Source: Prevotella sp. UBA2444 (GTDB taxonomy: Bacteria; Bacteroidota; Bacteroidia; Bacteroidales; Bacteroidaceae). From it: a DNA stretch of 64,000 nt. The position numbers and the translations under genes were made by a program. The DNA is taken from contig DDQK01000037.1 in the NCBI GenBank assembly GCA_002342665.1, positions 61,114-125,113 on the forward strand. Direction: 5' to 3'. Below the pieces are notes generated by a model. It was given only the letters and a program-made list of their open reading frames with translations, was not told the DNA's origin and did no database searches. This document shows positions 25,962-34,319 of this stretch, in pieces (positions within the stretch are counted from its first letter, which is position 1; the number at the start of each line of letters is the position of its first letter).

Positions 25962-26151
25962 ACGCATATTTTCCCATGCTATCCGCAACTCAGACACGGC
26001 CACCCCTCCGATGGCCAGCTTATGTATGGACATACATAGCCCCCGAAAATCATCAACTTCTCACGGACAAATTCACTTCAAATATTAACTCAGACGCGCG
26101 CAATCGTGTGATTTCCAATGATTTACCGAATCCTGCCTCCGCAACTTTCCA

Positions 26152-26177
26152 AGCAGTCCTGAGGGGCTGCTTTTTTT
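26152..26177 (+). terminator. Terminator of the rightward regulator operon
   Basis: AGCAG (26152-26156) pairs with CTGCT (26167-26171) around a short loop and is followed by seven T. The stretch 25962-26266 holds no gene; the junction of prophage and chromosome may lie near here. Confidence 0.7.
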
Positions 26178-26266
26178 ATTGCCGCTTTTATATGTATCTC
26201 TAAGTGTATTCAAAAAAAACGTCCGGTTGCCAGTTCTATGACTTGACAATCGGACTGTATCGTTTG

Positions 26267-26695
26267 TTAGCTCATGAGCGCGGTAACTTTCTTGTAGTAC
26301 CTGTTTGTTGCTCTTACGCTGTAGTGTATTCCCCCGTTCCAAATACGAATCGCTTTCTCTACATCGTTGGTTGGGTTGTAATACATCTGAATCAGAAGGA
26401 ACATTTCTTTCGATTTACTTACGCTGAAGCGGTCTGCCAGAGTGTAGCGCTTCTTACTCTTCATCTTCTTAAGAATGTCGTTGCAATCTTCCACGAGAAT
26501 CGGAGTAATCTGCATGGCGCCGGCTGAGTTGCCGCTCACTGCGTGGGGATTTCCTTCGCTTTCTACTTGAATAATCGCATCCATTACTGGATTCCAGTCA
26601 AAGCTCAATGCCTTGGTTGTGCGTGCGCTTGCTGTCGCAAAAGCCATCAGCACGGCCATCAAGCAGAGACCTGCTTTCTTACTAATAATTTTCAT
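26267..26695 (-). CDS. Exported lysozyme-like (SLT-type) protein
   Basis: 142 residues: a signal peptide (MKIISKKAGLCLMAVLMAF) cleaved after Ala-Ser-Ala at about residue 24, then an SLT lysozyme core with AIIQVESEGNPHAVSGNSAG, where the Glu of VESE is the expected catalytic acid, and AMQI. It would cut peptidoglycan in the periplasm. The domain is shorter than usual. It may be phage-derived or chromosomal. The promoter is at 26787-26818. Confidence 0.75.
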   Translation of the reverse strand: MKIISKKAGLCLMAVLMAFATASARTTKALSFDWNPVMDAIIQVESEGNPHAVSGNSAGAMQITPILVEDCNDILKKMKSKKRYTLADRFSVSKSKEMFLLIQMYYNPTNDVEKAIRIWNGGIHYSVRATNRYYKKVTALMS

Positions 26696-26786
26696 ATGCT
26701 CTATACTTTAGGCGGAACCTCATCACGAGAACCGCGTTATCCTTTAGATCTTCTGATTTATCAGGCGATTCATCTCGAATCGGGTG

Positions 26787-26818
26787 CAAAGGTACGAATA
26801 ATCAAGCGGTTAGCCAAA
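26787..26818 (-). promoter_or_regulatory. Promoter of the SLT-type gene
   Basis: Minus strand: TTTG (26815-26818), 20-bp spacer, TACCTTTG (26787-26794). The leader is about 85 bases. Confidence 0.7.
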
Positions 26819-26880
26819 TTTTTTTTGGCTTTTTTAAGGTTTTTGTGTGCGCACACTTAACTTATGTCAATCCTGATTTG

Positions 26881-29454
26881 CTAATCCAGGTCTACCACGG
26901 TGATGCCCGCTCCGCCGAACTGTACGTGCTCATCGCGGAAGTGGCTCACGTTGGGAATAGTGGCCAGATACTGGCGGATCAGCTGCCGCAGAATGCCTGT
27001 CCCCGTGCCGTGCAGGATGCGAACGCGAGGCACTCCCACGAGTATGGCGTCGTCGATGAAGTAGGTCACAGCGTTGATCGCTTCATCGCCTCTCATGCCG
27101 CGTACGTCTATGTCTTGTTTGAAGTTCAGCTTGCGCGAGTCAATGGCTTGGCGCGTGCCGCTGCTCACGTTGGCATACGAGCCTGCGATGTTCTGGTTGC
27201 GCTCCTCTTGCTTCGACGACTGTTGCTTGGGAGCTTCGGCCCGTTCCAGCCTCTCGGCGCGCATCTTGGTCTTCATGTCGCCGAAGATCACGGTGGCCAT
27301 CTTGCCATCGATGCTCTCCAGCCTGCCCACCGAGGTGAGCCCCTTGATCCTGACCGTATCGCCTGGCTTGAACTGGGCATCCTTGGCCGATGAGCCCTGG
27401 GCTGACGCCAGGGCGGCATCCTCCTTCCGCTTTCCTGCTTCCTCCTTCTTTTGTTTCTCTGCTTTCCGTTTCTCGCGGCGCTCCTTACGTTCTTGCAGCT
27501 GGCGTATCTTGCGGGCTATCTGCTCATCGCTCTCACGGGTGTCAATGTCGCTGATTTCCTCCTTGAAGGCGTTCAGCTCCTCGCGCACTTGCCGTGCCCG
27601 TTCTTTTTCTGCCTGGCTCTCGCGTATCTCTCGGATGGCATTCTCTATCTTCTTGTTGCTCTCGCGCAGCAGTTCTTCGGCTTCCTCCTTCGCCTTGCGG
27701 AGTATCTCCTTGCGCTGGCGCTCTATCTCCGAGAGCTCGTCCTCGTAGCGGTTGATCTTACTCTCGAGCGATTTCTCGTGCTGGTGGATGGTCTGGCGCT
27801 TACCCTCCCAGTAGCGTTTGTCGCGTACGATGTCCTGCAGGTACTTGTCGCTCTGGATATAGTCGCGGCCCACGATGTCGCTCGCATCCTTGATCACTTC
27901 CTCCGGTATACCCGTCTTGCGGGCTATCTCGATGGCGAAGCTCGATCCAGGCTGGCCGATGCTGAGCTGGAACAGGGCCTGCATCTCGTGGCGATCGTAG
28001 AGCATAGCGCCGTTCACCACGCCCTGATGGTCTTCGGCAAAGTGCTTCAAGTTCTGATAGTGGGTGGTGATCACTCCGAAGGCCTGCTTCTCCCAGAACT
28101 GCTTCAGCACGGCCTCCGCGATGGCACCGCCGATAGTGGGTTCCGTGCCTCCGCCGAATTCGTCTATCAGCAGCAGCGTGTGGCCGTCGGCCTGTTTCAT
28201 CATCTGCTTCATGTTCAGCAGGTGGCTCGAATAGGTCGACAGGTCGTTCTCGATGCTCTGCTCGTCGCCGATGTCGATCATGATGCTTTCGAAGATACCC
28301 GTGGTGCTTCTGTCGCCGATGGGCACTGACAGGCCGCACTGCAGCATGTACTGCAGCAGCCCCGTGGTCTTCAGGCATACTGACTTGCCGCCGGCATTGG
28401 GGCCGGATATGATCAGCAGCCTGGCCTGCGGCGTGAGCATGATGTCGAGCGGCACCACCTGTTTGCCTTGTTTCTCCAGCGAGAGCTGCAGCAGGGGGTG
28501 GCAGGCTCTGATCCAGTCCATTTGGGGCTGCTCCTTCACCTCCGGTTCGAAGCCGTTGGTCAGACTTGCCAGCTCTGCCTTGGCGCGTATCAGGTCTATC
28601 TGAGCCAGAAACTCGTACGAACCGAGTATGTCTGGTACGTGGGGCCTGACTTCATCGCTGAACACGGTCAGTATCCTGATGATCTCTCTCCGCTCGGCTG
28701 CCTCCAGCTCGCGAACCTTATTGTTGGCCTCCACCACTTCGGTGGGCTCTATGAATACCGTCTTGCCCGTGGCCGACTCATCGTGCACGATACCGCTGAT
28801 CTTGCGCTTCACGCCTGGCGACACGGGTATCACCAGTCGGCCGTCTCTCACCGCGGGCGCCACGTCCTTGTCCACCAGCCCGTCTTTCTGAGCTGCGTGC
28901 AGTATAGTATATAAGGTACGCGAGATGCTCCCCTCCATCTTCTGCAGGTCGTGACGGATGCCTGCCAGGGTCATCGTGGCAGAATCCTTGATGTGGCCGA
29001 ACTTGTCGAGTATGGAGTCTATGCGCCTGATCATCGCAGGGAAGGTGGCCACACCCTCCGTCAGCCGATGCAGGGCGGGGTAGGGGTAGCGCATCTCTCC
29101 GCTGGCAGTTTCCTCGCCGCCTCGCTCCAGATACTTCACGATGTTGGCTATGGTTTCCAGTGAGCGCCTCAGGTCCCACACCTCGTTCTCCTCCAGGTGC
29201 GTACCTTCCAGGCGGATGCGCTTGATGCTCTCCCTGACATCGAAGAAATACTGCAGCGGGAAGTCGTCAGCATCCTCCTGCAGGCGCCTGAATTCGCGCA
29301 GCTGCTCCAGTCGTTCGTTCACTTCGGTGACGTCTGTTGAGAAGGCTATTTCATCCACCTTCTCCTTGCCGAGTCCGCTCAGGCAGCGCTCTTTCAGCAG
29401 CGTCCGGATCTCGTCGAAACCTATCTTATGTTCAAAGTTACTTGGGTAAATCAC
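26881..29454 (-). CDS. mutS2: Endonuclease MutS2
   Basis: 857 residues with the MutS2 order: clamp and lever helices, ATPase with Walker A GPNAGGKS near residue 343 and Walker B LLIDEFGGGTEP, a long charged coiled coil (about 520-670), and a C-terminal Smr nuclease domain (LDVRGMRGDEAI, HGTGTG). MutS2 acts on branched DNA or collided ribosomes and can suppress recombination. The start is GTG, next to a -7 box (29459-29466), so the mRNA may be leaderless. This is ordinary chromosomal DNA between the two mobile blocks. Confidence 0.9.
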   Translation of the reverse strand: MIYPSNFEHKIGFDEIRTLLKERCLSGLGKEKVDEIAFSTDVTEVNERLEQLREFRRLQEDADDFPLQYFFDVRESIKRIRLEGTHLEENEVWDLRRSLETIANIVKYLERGGEETASGEMRYPYPALHRLTEGVATFPAMIRRIDSILDKFGHIKDSATMTLAGIRHDLQKMEGSISRTLYTILHAAQKDGLVDKDVAPAVRDGRLVIPVSPGVKRKISGIVHDESATGKTVFIEPTEVVEANNKVRELEAAERREIIRILTVFSDEVRPHVPDILGSYEFLAQIDLIRAKAELASLTNGFEPEVKEQPQMDWIRACHPLLQLSLEKQGKQVVPLDIMLTPQARLLIISGPNAGGKSVCLKTTGLLQYMLQCGLSVPIGDRSTTGIFESIMIDIGDEQSIENDLSTYSSHLLNMKQMMKQADGHTLLLIDEFGGGTEPTIGGAIAEAVLKQFWEKQAFGVITTHYQNLKHFAEDHQGVVNGAMLYDRHEMQALFQLSIGQPGSSFAIEIARKTGIPEEVIKDASDIVGRDYIQSDKYLQDIVRDKRYWEGKRQTIHQHEKSLESKINRYEDELSEIERQRKEILRKAKEEAEELLRESNKKIENAIREIRESQAEKERARQVREELNAFKEEISDIDTRESDEQIARKIRQLQERKERREKRKAEKQKKEEAGKRKEDAALASAQGSSAKDAQFKPGDTVRIKGLTSVGRLESIDGKMATVIFGDMKTKMRAERLERAEAPKQQSSKQEERNQNIAGSYANVSSGTRQAIDSRKLNFKQDIDVRGMRGDEAINAVTYFIDDAILVGVPRVRILHGTGTGILRQLIRQYLATIPNVSHFRDEHVQFGGAGITVVDLD

Positions 29455-29458
29455 GCTG

Positions 29459-29490
29459 CAAAGTTACTGCATTTTGCCTAAATTACCAAA
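29459..29490 (-). promoter_or_regulatory. Promoter of mutS2
   Basis: Minus strand: TTTG, 20-bp spacer, TAACTTTG (29459-29466), with the GTG start four bases further on. Either translation is leaderless or the start lies later. Confidence 0.6.
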
Positions 29491-29515
29491 TATATTATAA
29501 AAAGTTGGCTTAAAA

Positions 29516-29547
29516 TTTGGATAATTCGGAAAAACTCCGTACCTTTG
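29516..29547 (+). promoter_or_regulatory. Promoter of tRNA-Ser
   Basis: TTTG (29516-29519), 20-bp spacer, TACCTTTG (29540-29547) on the plus strand, 27 bp ahead of the mature tRNA end. Confidence 0.75.
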
Positions 29548-29574
29548 CACCCGCTTTCAAGCAATCGAAGCACT

Positions 29575-29659
29575 GGAGAGATGGTAGAGTGGTCGATTAC
29601 AGTAGTCTTGAAAACTACCGTGCTGAGAGGCACCGGGGGTTCGAATCCCTCTCTCTCCG
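29575..29659 (+). tRNA. tRNA-Ser (anticodon TGA)
   Basis: A full cloverleaf can be drawn: acceptor GGAGAGA/TCTCTCC, anticodon arm GTAGT-CTTGAAA-ACTAC with anticodon TGA, a long variable arm (class II) and T loop TTCGAAT. CCA is not encoded. It is the last clear chromosomal gene before the low-G+C element and so a natural attachment site; no second copy of its 3' end is in the window to prove this. Confidence 0.95.
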
Positions 29660-29703
29660 CAAGAAACGCTGATTATCAGCAACTTACAAGTTTTACGCAC
29701 GTA

Positions 29704-29743
29704 ATTACGCACACTTTTTGCGATTGCGTGCGTAATTTTTTTT
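29704..29743 (+). terminator. Terminator downstream of tRNA-Ser
   Basis: ATTACGCAC (29704-29712) and GTGCGTAAT (29728-29736) form a perfect 9-bp stem followed by a run of seven or eight T. Confidence 0.8.
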
Positions 29744-29746
29744 GTT

Positions 29747-30206
29747 TGGGCACGCATTCCATGCTGCAAAGATAAGTATTTCCTGTAAATTATCGGCTCT
29801 TTCCCCGAAAAAATTGCATGATAAGCTGTTTTTCTGACGAACAAGCCCATTTCGGCCCTTCTGACGGCATTTTGTGTGTTGGGATGATATGCTTGCCGTC
29901 TGTGACCTTTTAAAGCCGCCAGCGGCCTTAAAATCGCCCCAAATTGGCTTTAAAGGGCTTTTTTATACCGATGCCGTTAGTTTTTGGTACAGTTTGAATA
30001 TCTCGTCCATACGGCGGCTCCCTGTTTAAAGGGAAGCCGTAGGTCTCCATCACGGCGCGGTCGTTAGCCAACCTTCATCCTAAACTGTTTTTGTTTACAT
30101 GTTTACATATATACACTTCTACATAATCTGTATTAGTACATTATTACTTGTATGTTTGTCTTCATGTAAACATGAAAACATGAAAACAAAATCGGTGCAG
30201 TTCAAT
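29747..30206. other. Gene-free stretch with hairpins and GTTTACAT motifs
   Basis: No gene. A TTAAGGCCGC-type inverted repeat lies near 29908-29940 and CGGCT...AGCCG around 30014-30047. From 30088 to 30185 GTTTACAT and its complement ATGTAAAC recur, mixed with GAAAACATG units. The same octamer recurs at 31305-31430. These may be binding sites at the element's left end. Confidence 0.4.
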
Positions 30207-30572
30207 TCAAAGTCCTAACACCACTGCAGGTGCTATATCCAACTTGATTACAAGATCTCTGGCAATCTTCAGGGGCGGCTCTGCCTTCCCTGCAATATAC
30301 TCGCTGATACGCGATGCACTTATACCCAGTATCTCTGCCAATTTAGTCTGGGTAAGCTCAAGTTCGGACATTCGCATCTTGATGACATCGCCCAGTGCCG
30401 GCTTTCCTATAGCGAAGTTCTCTTCCGAATAGTCCGCCACCAGATTAGACAGCAGTTCCAGTTCAATACAGTTTGGGTCTGTCCGTGGCGTATTGTCATC
30501 AACCAGTGGAAGCAGCTGCTCTACTCTTGCCACTGCCCATTCATACTGTTCTCTGTTTCTAATCATTTTCAT
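30207..30572 (-). CDS. HigA-like antitoxin/HTH regulator, no toxin partner seen
   Basis: About 121 residues from ATG at 30572. The C-terminal half is an XRE helix-turn-helix (ELTQTKLAEILGISASRISEY); the N-terminal part (EQYEWAVARVEQLLPLVDDN) matches HigA-type antitoxins of Bacteroidetes. No HigB toxin lies beside it, so it is an orphan antitoxin or a plain regulator. The -7 box (30582-30589) is only nine bases before the start. It is divergent from the YefM/YoeB pair. Confidence 0.65.
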   Translation of the reverse strand: MKMIRNREQYEWAVARVEQLLPLVDDNTPRTDPNCIELELLSNLVADYSEENFAIGKPALGDVIKMRMSELELTQTKLAEILGISASRISEYIAGKAEPPLKIARDLVIKLDIAPAVVLGL

Positions 30573-30637
30573 TTTTAGATGCAAAGATATGAATATATTT
30601 TGGGATAACAAAATAAATATCTTGCCAATTATCGTTG

Positions 30638-30694
30638 TGTACACAAAATTGTACACAAAATATTTGGTAGATTCGAAGAAAAGTATTATCTTTG
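30638..30694 (+). promoter_or_regulatory. Promoter and TGTACA operator of the toxin-antitoxin pair
   Basis: TTTG (30663-30666), 20-bp spacer, TATCTTTG (30687-30694). Two TGTACACAAAA direct repeats (TGTACA at 30638 and 30650, 12 bp apart) lie just upstream. TGTACA is the core of known YefM operators, so autoregulation is likely. Confidence 0.65.
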
Positions 30695-30719
30695 CATCCG
30701 TAATCAAATTATTCACAAT

Positions 30720-30971
30720 ATGACACAGTTGACAGTAAGAGACTTTAGAAGTCAGATGGCGACCTCTTTGGATCGCGTAGATGCCGGAGAACATGTTTTC
30801 ATCCGCAGGAAAAACCAGCTCTATGCTATTGTTCCTGTTGAGGACGATGACTTGACCGTCACTCCAGAATTGGCAGCAAAGATAGAGAAAGCCCGTCAGG
30901 AATACCGTGAGGGCAAGGCTGTTAGCCTGAAGACTCATGAGGATATCGACAGTTACTTTGAATCTATGTGA
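30720..30971 (+). CDS. YefM/Phd-like antitoxin
   Basis: 83 residues: an N-terminal DNA-binding part (LTVRDFRSQMATSLDRVDAG, then EHVFIRRK) and an acidic, flexible C-terminus ending DIDSYFESM that would wrap the toxin. It is first in the operon and nearly overlaps the toxin, the usual order. It would bind the TGTACA operator. Confidence 0.75.
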   Translation: MTQLTVRDFRSQMATSLDRVDAGEHVFIRRKNQLYAIVPVEDDDLTVTPELAAKIEKARQEYREGKAVSLKTHEDIDSYFESM

Positions 30972-30973
30972 CC

Positions 30974-31246
30974 ATGTTCGAGGTTAAGGTTTCAACAGAG
31001 GCTGACAAGGTAATCAGAAAATGGAAGAAGTCTAATCCCCAACTTTGGAAGAAATATCAGAAGATCTTCCACGAGTTGGGTGATCACCCGCGGACAGGCC
31101 TTGGCCATCCTGAACCTTTGAAAGGTGGTAAGGATATTACCTGGTCAAGACATATTACGGCACACGACCGTATTATCTATGATATATACGATGATATCAT
31201 AACTGTACTTGTAGTAGAGGTTGAAGGTCATTATAATGACAAGTAG
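30974..31246 (+). CDS. YoeB/Txe-like mRNA-cleaving toxin
   Basis: 90 residues from ATG at 30974 (a GTG six bases earlier is possible). It has the YoeB pattern HPRTGLGHPEPLKGG followed by WSRHITAHDRIIYDI and a C-terminal His-Tyr (EGHYNDK). The Glu, Arg and His residues fit the RelE-type RNase site. YoeB cuts mRNA on the ribosome. The pair probably stabilises the element. Confidence 0.8.
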   Translation: MFEVKVSTEADKVIRKWKKSNPQLWKKYQKIFHELGDHPRTGLGHPEPLKGGKDITWSRHITAHDRIIYDIYDDIITVLVVEVEGHYNDK

Positions 31247-31304
31247 TGTACACACTACGGACATTGTGGACTATTTTACATTGAATACATGTGGATATAC
31301 GGAT

Positions 31305-31435
31305 AAGTAAACATGCGGACAAAGGTTTTATCCCCTCGCACGTACATTATATAATATTGTGTACATGTATGCAATGTTTACATATAAACAATGTACACAA
31401 ACTAACATTGTAAACATGCCGACATGTAAACAATA
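31305..31435. repeat. Cluster of GTTTACAT motifs, candidate iterons
   Basis: GTAAACATG (31308), TGTACATG (31362), GTTTACAT (31377), GTAAACATG (31410) and ATGTAAAC (31422) lie in both orientations within 130 bp of A/T-rich DNA, beside other TGTACAC pieces. The spacing is uneven, so this could be an origin, a partition site or an autoregulatory region. Confidence 0.4.
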
Positions 31436-31635
31436 CGCTTTGCGGACACACGATCACTAACAGTCCTATTTTCCATGGACCGTTAGCAATGTACCTATGG
31501 AAGCCTGTTTGTAGCCAAACTTTCATGCCTGCAAGGGGCGATGACGTGCCATCACATCCTGCAGACATAACGCATTTATCAATGCTGGGCTTCCTTTTCC
31601 TGGACTTCGATATAATGCGAAATTCGCAAAAACCA

Positions 31636-31656
31636 CCCAAATAATAACTATTTGGG
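31636..31656. repeat. Palindrome with 8-bp arms, first copy
   Basis: CCCAAATA-ATAAC-TATTTGGG. The same arms and the same AAACCA flank recur at 35186-35206, where the 5-bp centre is reverse-complemented (GTTAT). Confidence 0.7.
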
Positions 31657-32173
31657 GAAATATGACGTTCGCATCTGCCTCTTCAGATGTCTTCACCTTT
31701 AGATTTTCACCCAGATGATATCTTCCTTCGTCAGAAATTCCATCCCCTTTCTCTTTTCTGTGTTCTCTCCCCTGTTACCGTTTGGCTTCCTTCGTCACCA
31801 GAACTGCTCTCACCGTCTTGTTTCCTTCCTGGCTTAACCCTCTACTTTCGGTTTGCCAGACCATCTTCGTTTCTTCATGCCTCAGTCATGCTTTAAGCGA
31901 ACATCGTTCTTTCGCACTCGATCTTTTTAAATCGGTCTAACCTTTCCATATGTTAACCGTCTCTGGACGTTCTGAAGTCCGGCATCCCCCTGATGGCGTA
32001 ACTTGTAATCATCCCGCATCCTCTGACAGTACCTTTGTGTCTCTGCTCGTTGTGCCTTCACAACAATTTTTTCGGGCGATGTCATCCTTATTTTTCCGTT
32101 GCAAATTTAGCGCAAGCGGTGTCCGGCAAGTACCTCTTTGTTCCACTATCGGTTCCACGCCGTTATTCCTGTA

Positions 32174-32267
32174 CAAATTTGACGGCAGCCTTCCGCATTT
32201 TCTTCTATACGCCAAGTAGTGGCTAAAGAAAATACGGTATTCCATAAAATTTGCTGGTAATTCCTTG
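32174..32267 (+). ncRNA. Structured repeat, copy A
   Basis: Outer helix CAAATTT/AAATTTG (32174-32180 with 32247-32253), conserved GCAGCCTTCCGC, inner helix ATTTTCTT/AAGAAAAT with a nested GCCA/TGGC, conserved GGTATTCCA, and the trailing AATTCCTTG. The helices differ in sequence from copies B and C but still pair. It lies 75 bp before ssb. A plus-strand RNA reading is assumed. Confidence 0.5.
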
Positions 32268-32344
32268 ACCTAATGTTCACCTTCTCCTTGCCTGCTTCTG
32301 GAGCATCGTAAAAATTAAGTTTAACATCTAAAAAATTTAAAGTT

Positions 32345-32701
32345 ATGAAGTCAGTAAACAATTTCGCAGTGACAGGTTTCGTTGGTCAGGACGCTAAGAT
32401 CAACAAGTTCAACAACGCATCAGTAGCACGCTTCGGCCTCTGCATCGCACGTACCGAGAAGGTTAACGGTGAGGACAAGCGCAAGAGCGCATTCCTCAAC
32501 ATCGAGATGTGGCGCAAGAACGAGAACGCTGCTTCCTTCGACCTCCTGAAGAAGGGCAACCGTATCACCGTCGAGGGCTATTTCAAGCCGGAGGAATACG
32601 AGAAGGACGGTAAGACCCATCAGGTGATCACCTTCGTAGCCACCAAGGTCTCTACAGGTGACGAAGAGAACACTGAGGACACAGAAGAGGAGGCAAAATA
32701 G
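32345..32701 (+). CDS. ssb: Single-stranded DNA-binding protein
   Basis: 118 residues with an OB fold: NNFAVTGFVGQDAKI, VARFGLCIART, KSAFLNIEMW, LKKGNRITVEGYFKPEEYEK. It is shorter than chromosomal SSB and its acidic tail ends in EEEAK, without the usual DIPF tip that recruits partner proteins. Element-encoded SSBs protect single strands during conjugal entry or replication. Confidence 0.85.
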   Translation: MKSVNNFAVTGFVGQDAKINKFNNASVARFGLCIARTEKVNGEDKRKSAFLNIEMWRKNENAASFDLLKKGNRITVEGYFKPEEYEKDGKTHQVITFVATKVSTGDEENTEDTEEEAK

Positions 32702-32882
32702 CCTCTCTTCCTTTTCATACGATTACAAGGCTGGATGAAAATCTGGCCTTTTTTCATGCTGCCACAGCGGAAACCAATTATCATGCGCTGAAATCCGCAT
32801 GCGGCAGATGCTTCTCGTTTCCGTGATTTTGTAAATATTTCTTCGAAAACGGCCATTTTTCGGGCATTGAAGCCCAAAACGA

Positions 32883-32938
32883 CCTCACCAGAAGCCCCAG
32901 GAGGCCATATCTTCATGCCGGTGAGGTAATTATACCTC
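32883..32938 (+). promoter_or_regulatory. Mutually exclusive hairpins
   Basis: CCTCACC (32883-32889) pairs with GGTGAGG (32920-32926). The segment GAGGTA (32923-32928) can instead pair with TACCTC (32933-32938). The two cannot form together, as in an RNA switch. No open frame follows closely, so its role is unclear. Confidence 0.35.
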
Positions 32939-33345
32939 CTAAAATCGGGCAAAATAAAAAATACTTACATCCGATTTTAATGCAATCTGAATGACTAAAC
33001 CCTCATCTCCATACTCTCACTCTCGGCACAGCCTCATTAACGGACACGGCCCACTCCTGGCAGCATGCCAATGCACTATCCTTGCTCACTTCCGGCATCT
33101 CACAGAGATTGGGTCGCCACCCCGGATGGTTCGTTGGCCGCTTTGGTCGCCGTCCGCTGTCTGTCAGTGTGTCCGCAGGTTCGCCAGATTATTCAGATTC
33201 AGGAAGCCGGAGGATCTTCTCTGCGTCCTGCTTGTGTGTCGTTTCCACCTCATAGGGTTCATGTCGCTTTCTGACGAGTCCTTTTCCCTTGCAAAGGTAG
33301 GGCAGACCGTTGCCACGCCAATAAACAAGCCGATGGTTCAGGGAC

Positions 33346-33415
33346 AAATTTTCCGGCAGCCTTCCGCAGATTGTACCAATCTGGGTATTCCAGAAAATTT
33401 CTCGCTGAATTTCTT
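33346..33415 (+). ncRNA. Structured repeat, copy B
   Basis: Outer helix AAATTTTC/GAAAATTT (33346-33353 with 33393-33400), GGCAGCCTTCCGC, inner hairpin AGATTG-TAC-CAATCT, GGGTATTCCA, then a GCTGAATTTCTTGG tail. It shares core and tail with copies A and C while both helices differ. Confidence 0.5.
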
Positions 33416-33645
33416 GGCTTAGGCCCCTATTAGTCAGCTCCTTTGTACCAGCAAGGAAAAAGACTCAAAGCGATATGAAGTCGATGACGACTGGAAATCT
33501 TGAAACACACGGCTGACTTGATAAGAAAAGACACCTAAAAGGAAAAGATCTTAAGCTCCATTCAGCCGATAACTTCAAAAAATAGCGTCACCAAATAATA
33601 ACCCCTAAAACCGAAGCCGACGGGATAGAAACAGGCAGCAAAGAT

Positions 33646-33876
33646 ATGATTAGAAATTTAAACAAGCGTAAGGAACTGGCTCAGATGGTATATAACGGCT
33701 ATGGAGAAAACCTTGGAATCCAACTGACCAATGAAGATAAGAAAGAACTCGAAAATGAGGTTGGAGCAGCATTCAAAGGTTATGAGTTGGCACTGAAGGA
33801 AGTTGCAAAACTAATTACTGACGGCAAGTCTACAGAGAATATCATGCAGTTTATAACGGAGGTAACGGGAGCCTAA
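33646..33876 (+). CDS. Small element protein
   Basis: 76 residues, helical, starting MIRNLNKRKELAQMVYNGYG. Its last codons and stop are part of a 30-bp repeat found again at 34275. First of six closely spaced small genes. No family recognised. Confidence 0.5.
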   Translation: MIRNLNKRKELAQMVYNGYGENLGIQLTNEDKKELENEVGAAFKGYELALKEVAKLITDGKSTENIMQFITEVTGA

Positions 33877-33890
33877 CCAACTCCCACTAA
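33861..33890 (+). repeat. GGTAACGGGAGCC repeat, first copy
   Basis: GGTAACGGGAGCCTAACCAA followed by CTCCCACTAA; GGGAG and CTCCC pair as a hairpin. A nearly identical copy (one extra C) is at 34275-34305, suggesting a duplication of a gene end plus spacer. Confidence 0.7.
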
Positions 33891-33903
33891 TAGACACCCG
33901 ACA

Positions 33904-34089
33904 ATGAGAAAGTTAGCAAAACAAAAGAAACTATCCCGTAAAGAATGGCTGAAAGGCTTTCTATTCGGAACTGACGGCAAGTTCTATATAGTCGTTGATA
34001 CCATCTTTTCAGATCGAGGAAAACAGCGAGAAGATGACTTCTATTACACCAAAGAACAATTTAGGGAGAAATTTATTAGAAAACATTGA
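33904..34089 (+). CDS. Small basic element protein
   Basis: 61 residues, very basic (MRKLAKQKKLSRKEWLKGFL), with a hydrophobic middle strand GKFYIVVDTIF. Same operon as its neighbours. Function unknown. Confidence 0.5.
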   Translation: MRKLAKQKKLSRKEWLKGFLFGTDGKFYIVVDTIFSDRGKQREDDFYYTKEQFREKFIRKH

Positions 34090-34110
34090 AAACGTAACAA
34101 ATTCAAAGAT

Positions 34111-34272
34111 ATGGCAAAGAAATGGTGTGTATGGGATTGTGATCTTGACGAGGTTTTCCTGAGACAATATCGCGGGAGAGGGTATGAATACCAGGAGGCA
34201 AGAAGCCTTGCTGTCGCTGCTCGTAAGAAATATGGAGGTAAGTATGAACCTCGTGTAGAACCAGAAGAATAG
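34111..34272 (+). CDS. Small element protein, 53 residues
   Basis: ATG at 34111 to TAG at 34270-34272 encodes MAKKWCVWDCDLDEVFLRQY and a C-terminal basic-acidic tail. It lies in line with its operon neighbours, and the codons look normal. Function unknown. Confidence 0.5.
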   Translation: MAKKWCVWDCDLDEVFLRQYRGRGYEYQEARSLAVAARKKYGGKYEPRVEPEE

Positions 34273-34274
34273 AA

Positions 34275-34305
34275 GGTAACGGGAGCCTAACCAACTCCCC
34301 ACTAA
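34275..34305 (+). repeat. GGTAACGGGAGCC repeat, second copy
   Basis: Same as 33861-33890 with one inserted C. Here it is noncoding and follows the stop of the 53-residue gene. Confidence 0.7.
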
Positions 34306-34319
34306 ACAAAATACAAATT

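Larger units (their letters stand above)
31247..32344. other. Gene-free 1.1 kb with repeats and a structured element
   Basis: No supported gene; short open frames lack protein character. It contains GTTTACAT/ATGTAAAC motifs (31305-31430), the CCCAAATA palindrome (31636-31656) and the first copy of the covarying hairpin repeat (32174-32267). The ssb gene follows directly. Confidence 0.55.
32702..33645. other. Gene-free 0.9 kb after ssb
   Basis: No supported gene. It holds a possible terminator after ssb (ATGAAAA/TTTTCAT near 32732-32758), a pair of overlapping hairpins (32883-32938) and copy B of the structured repeat (33346-33415). A half-site CCAAATAATAAC of the 31636 palindrome is at 33589. 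Confidence 0.5.

Noticed and set aside
1..26700. Phage integrase or attachment site for the prophage
   Set aside because: No tyrosine or serine recombinase motif was recognised in the prophage block, and no direct repeat pair suggesting att sites; the left end is outside the window.
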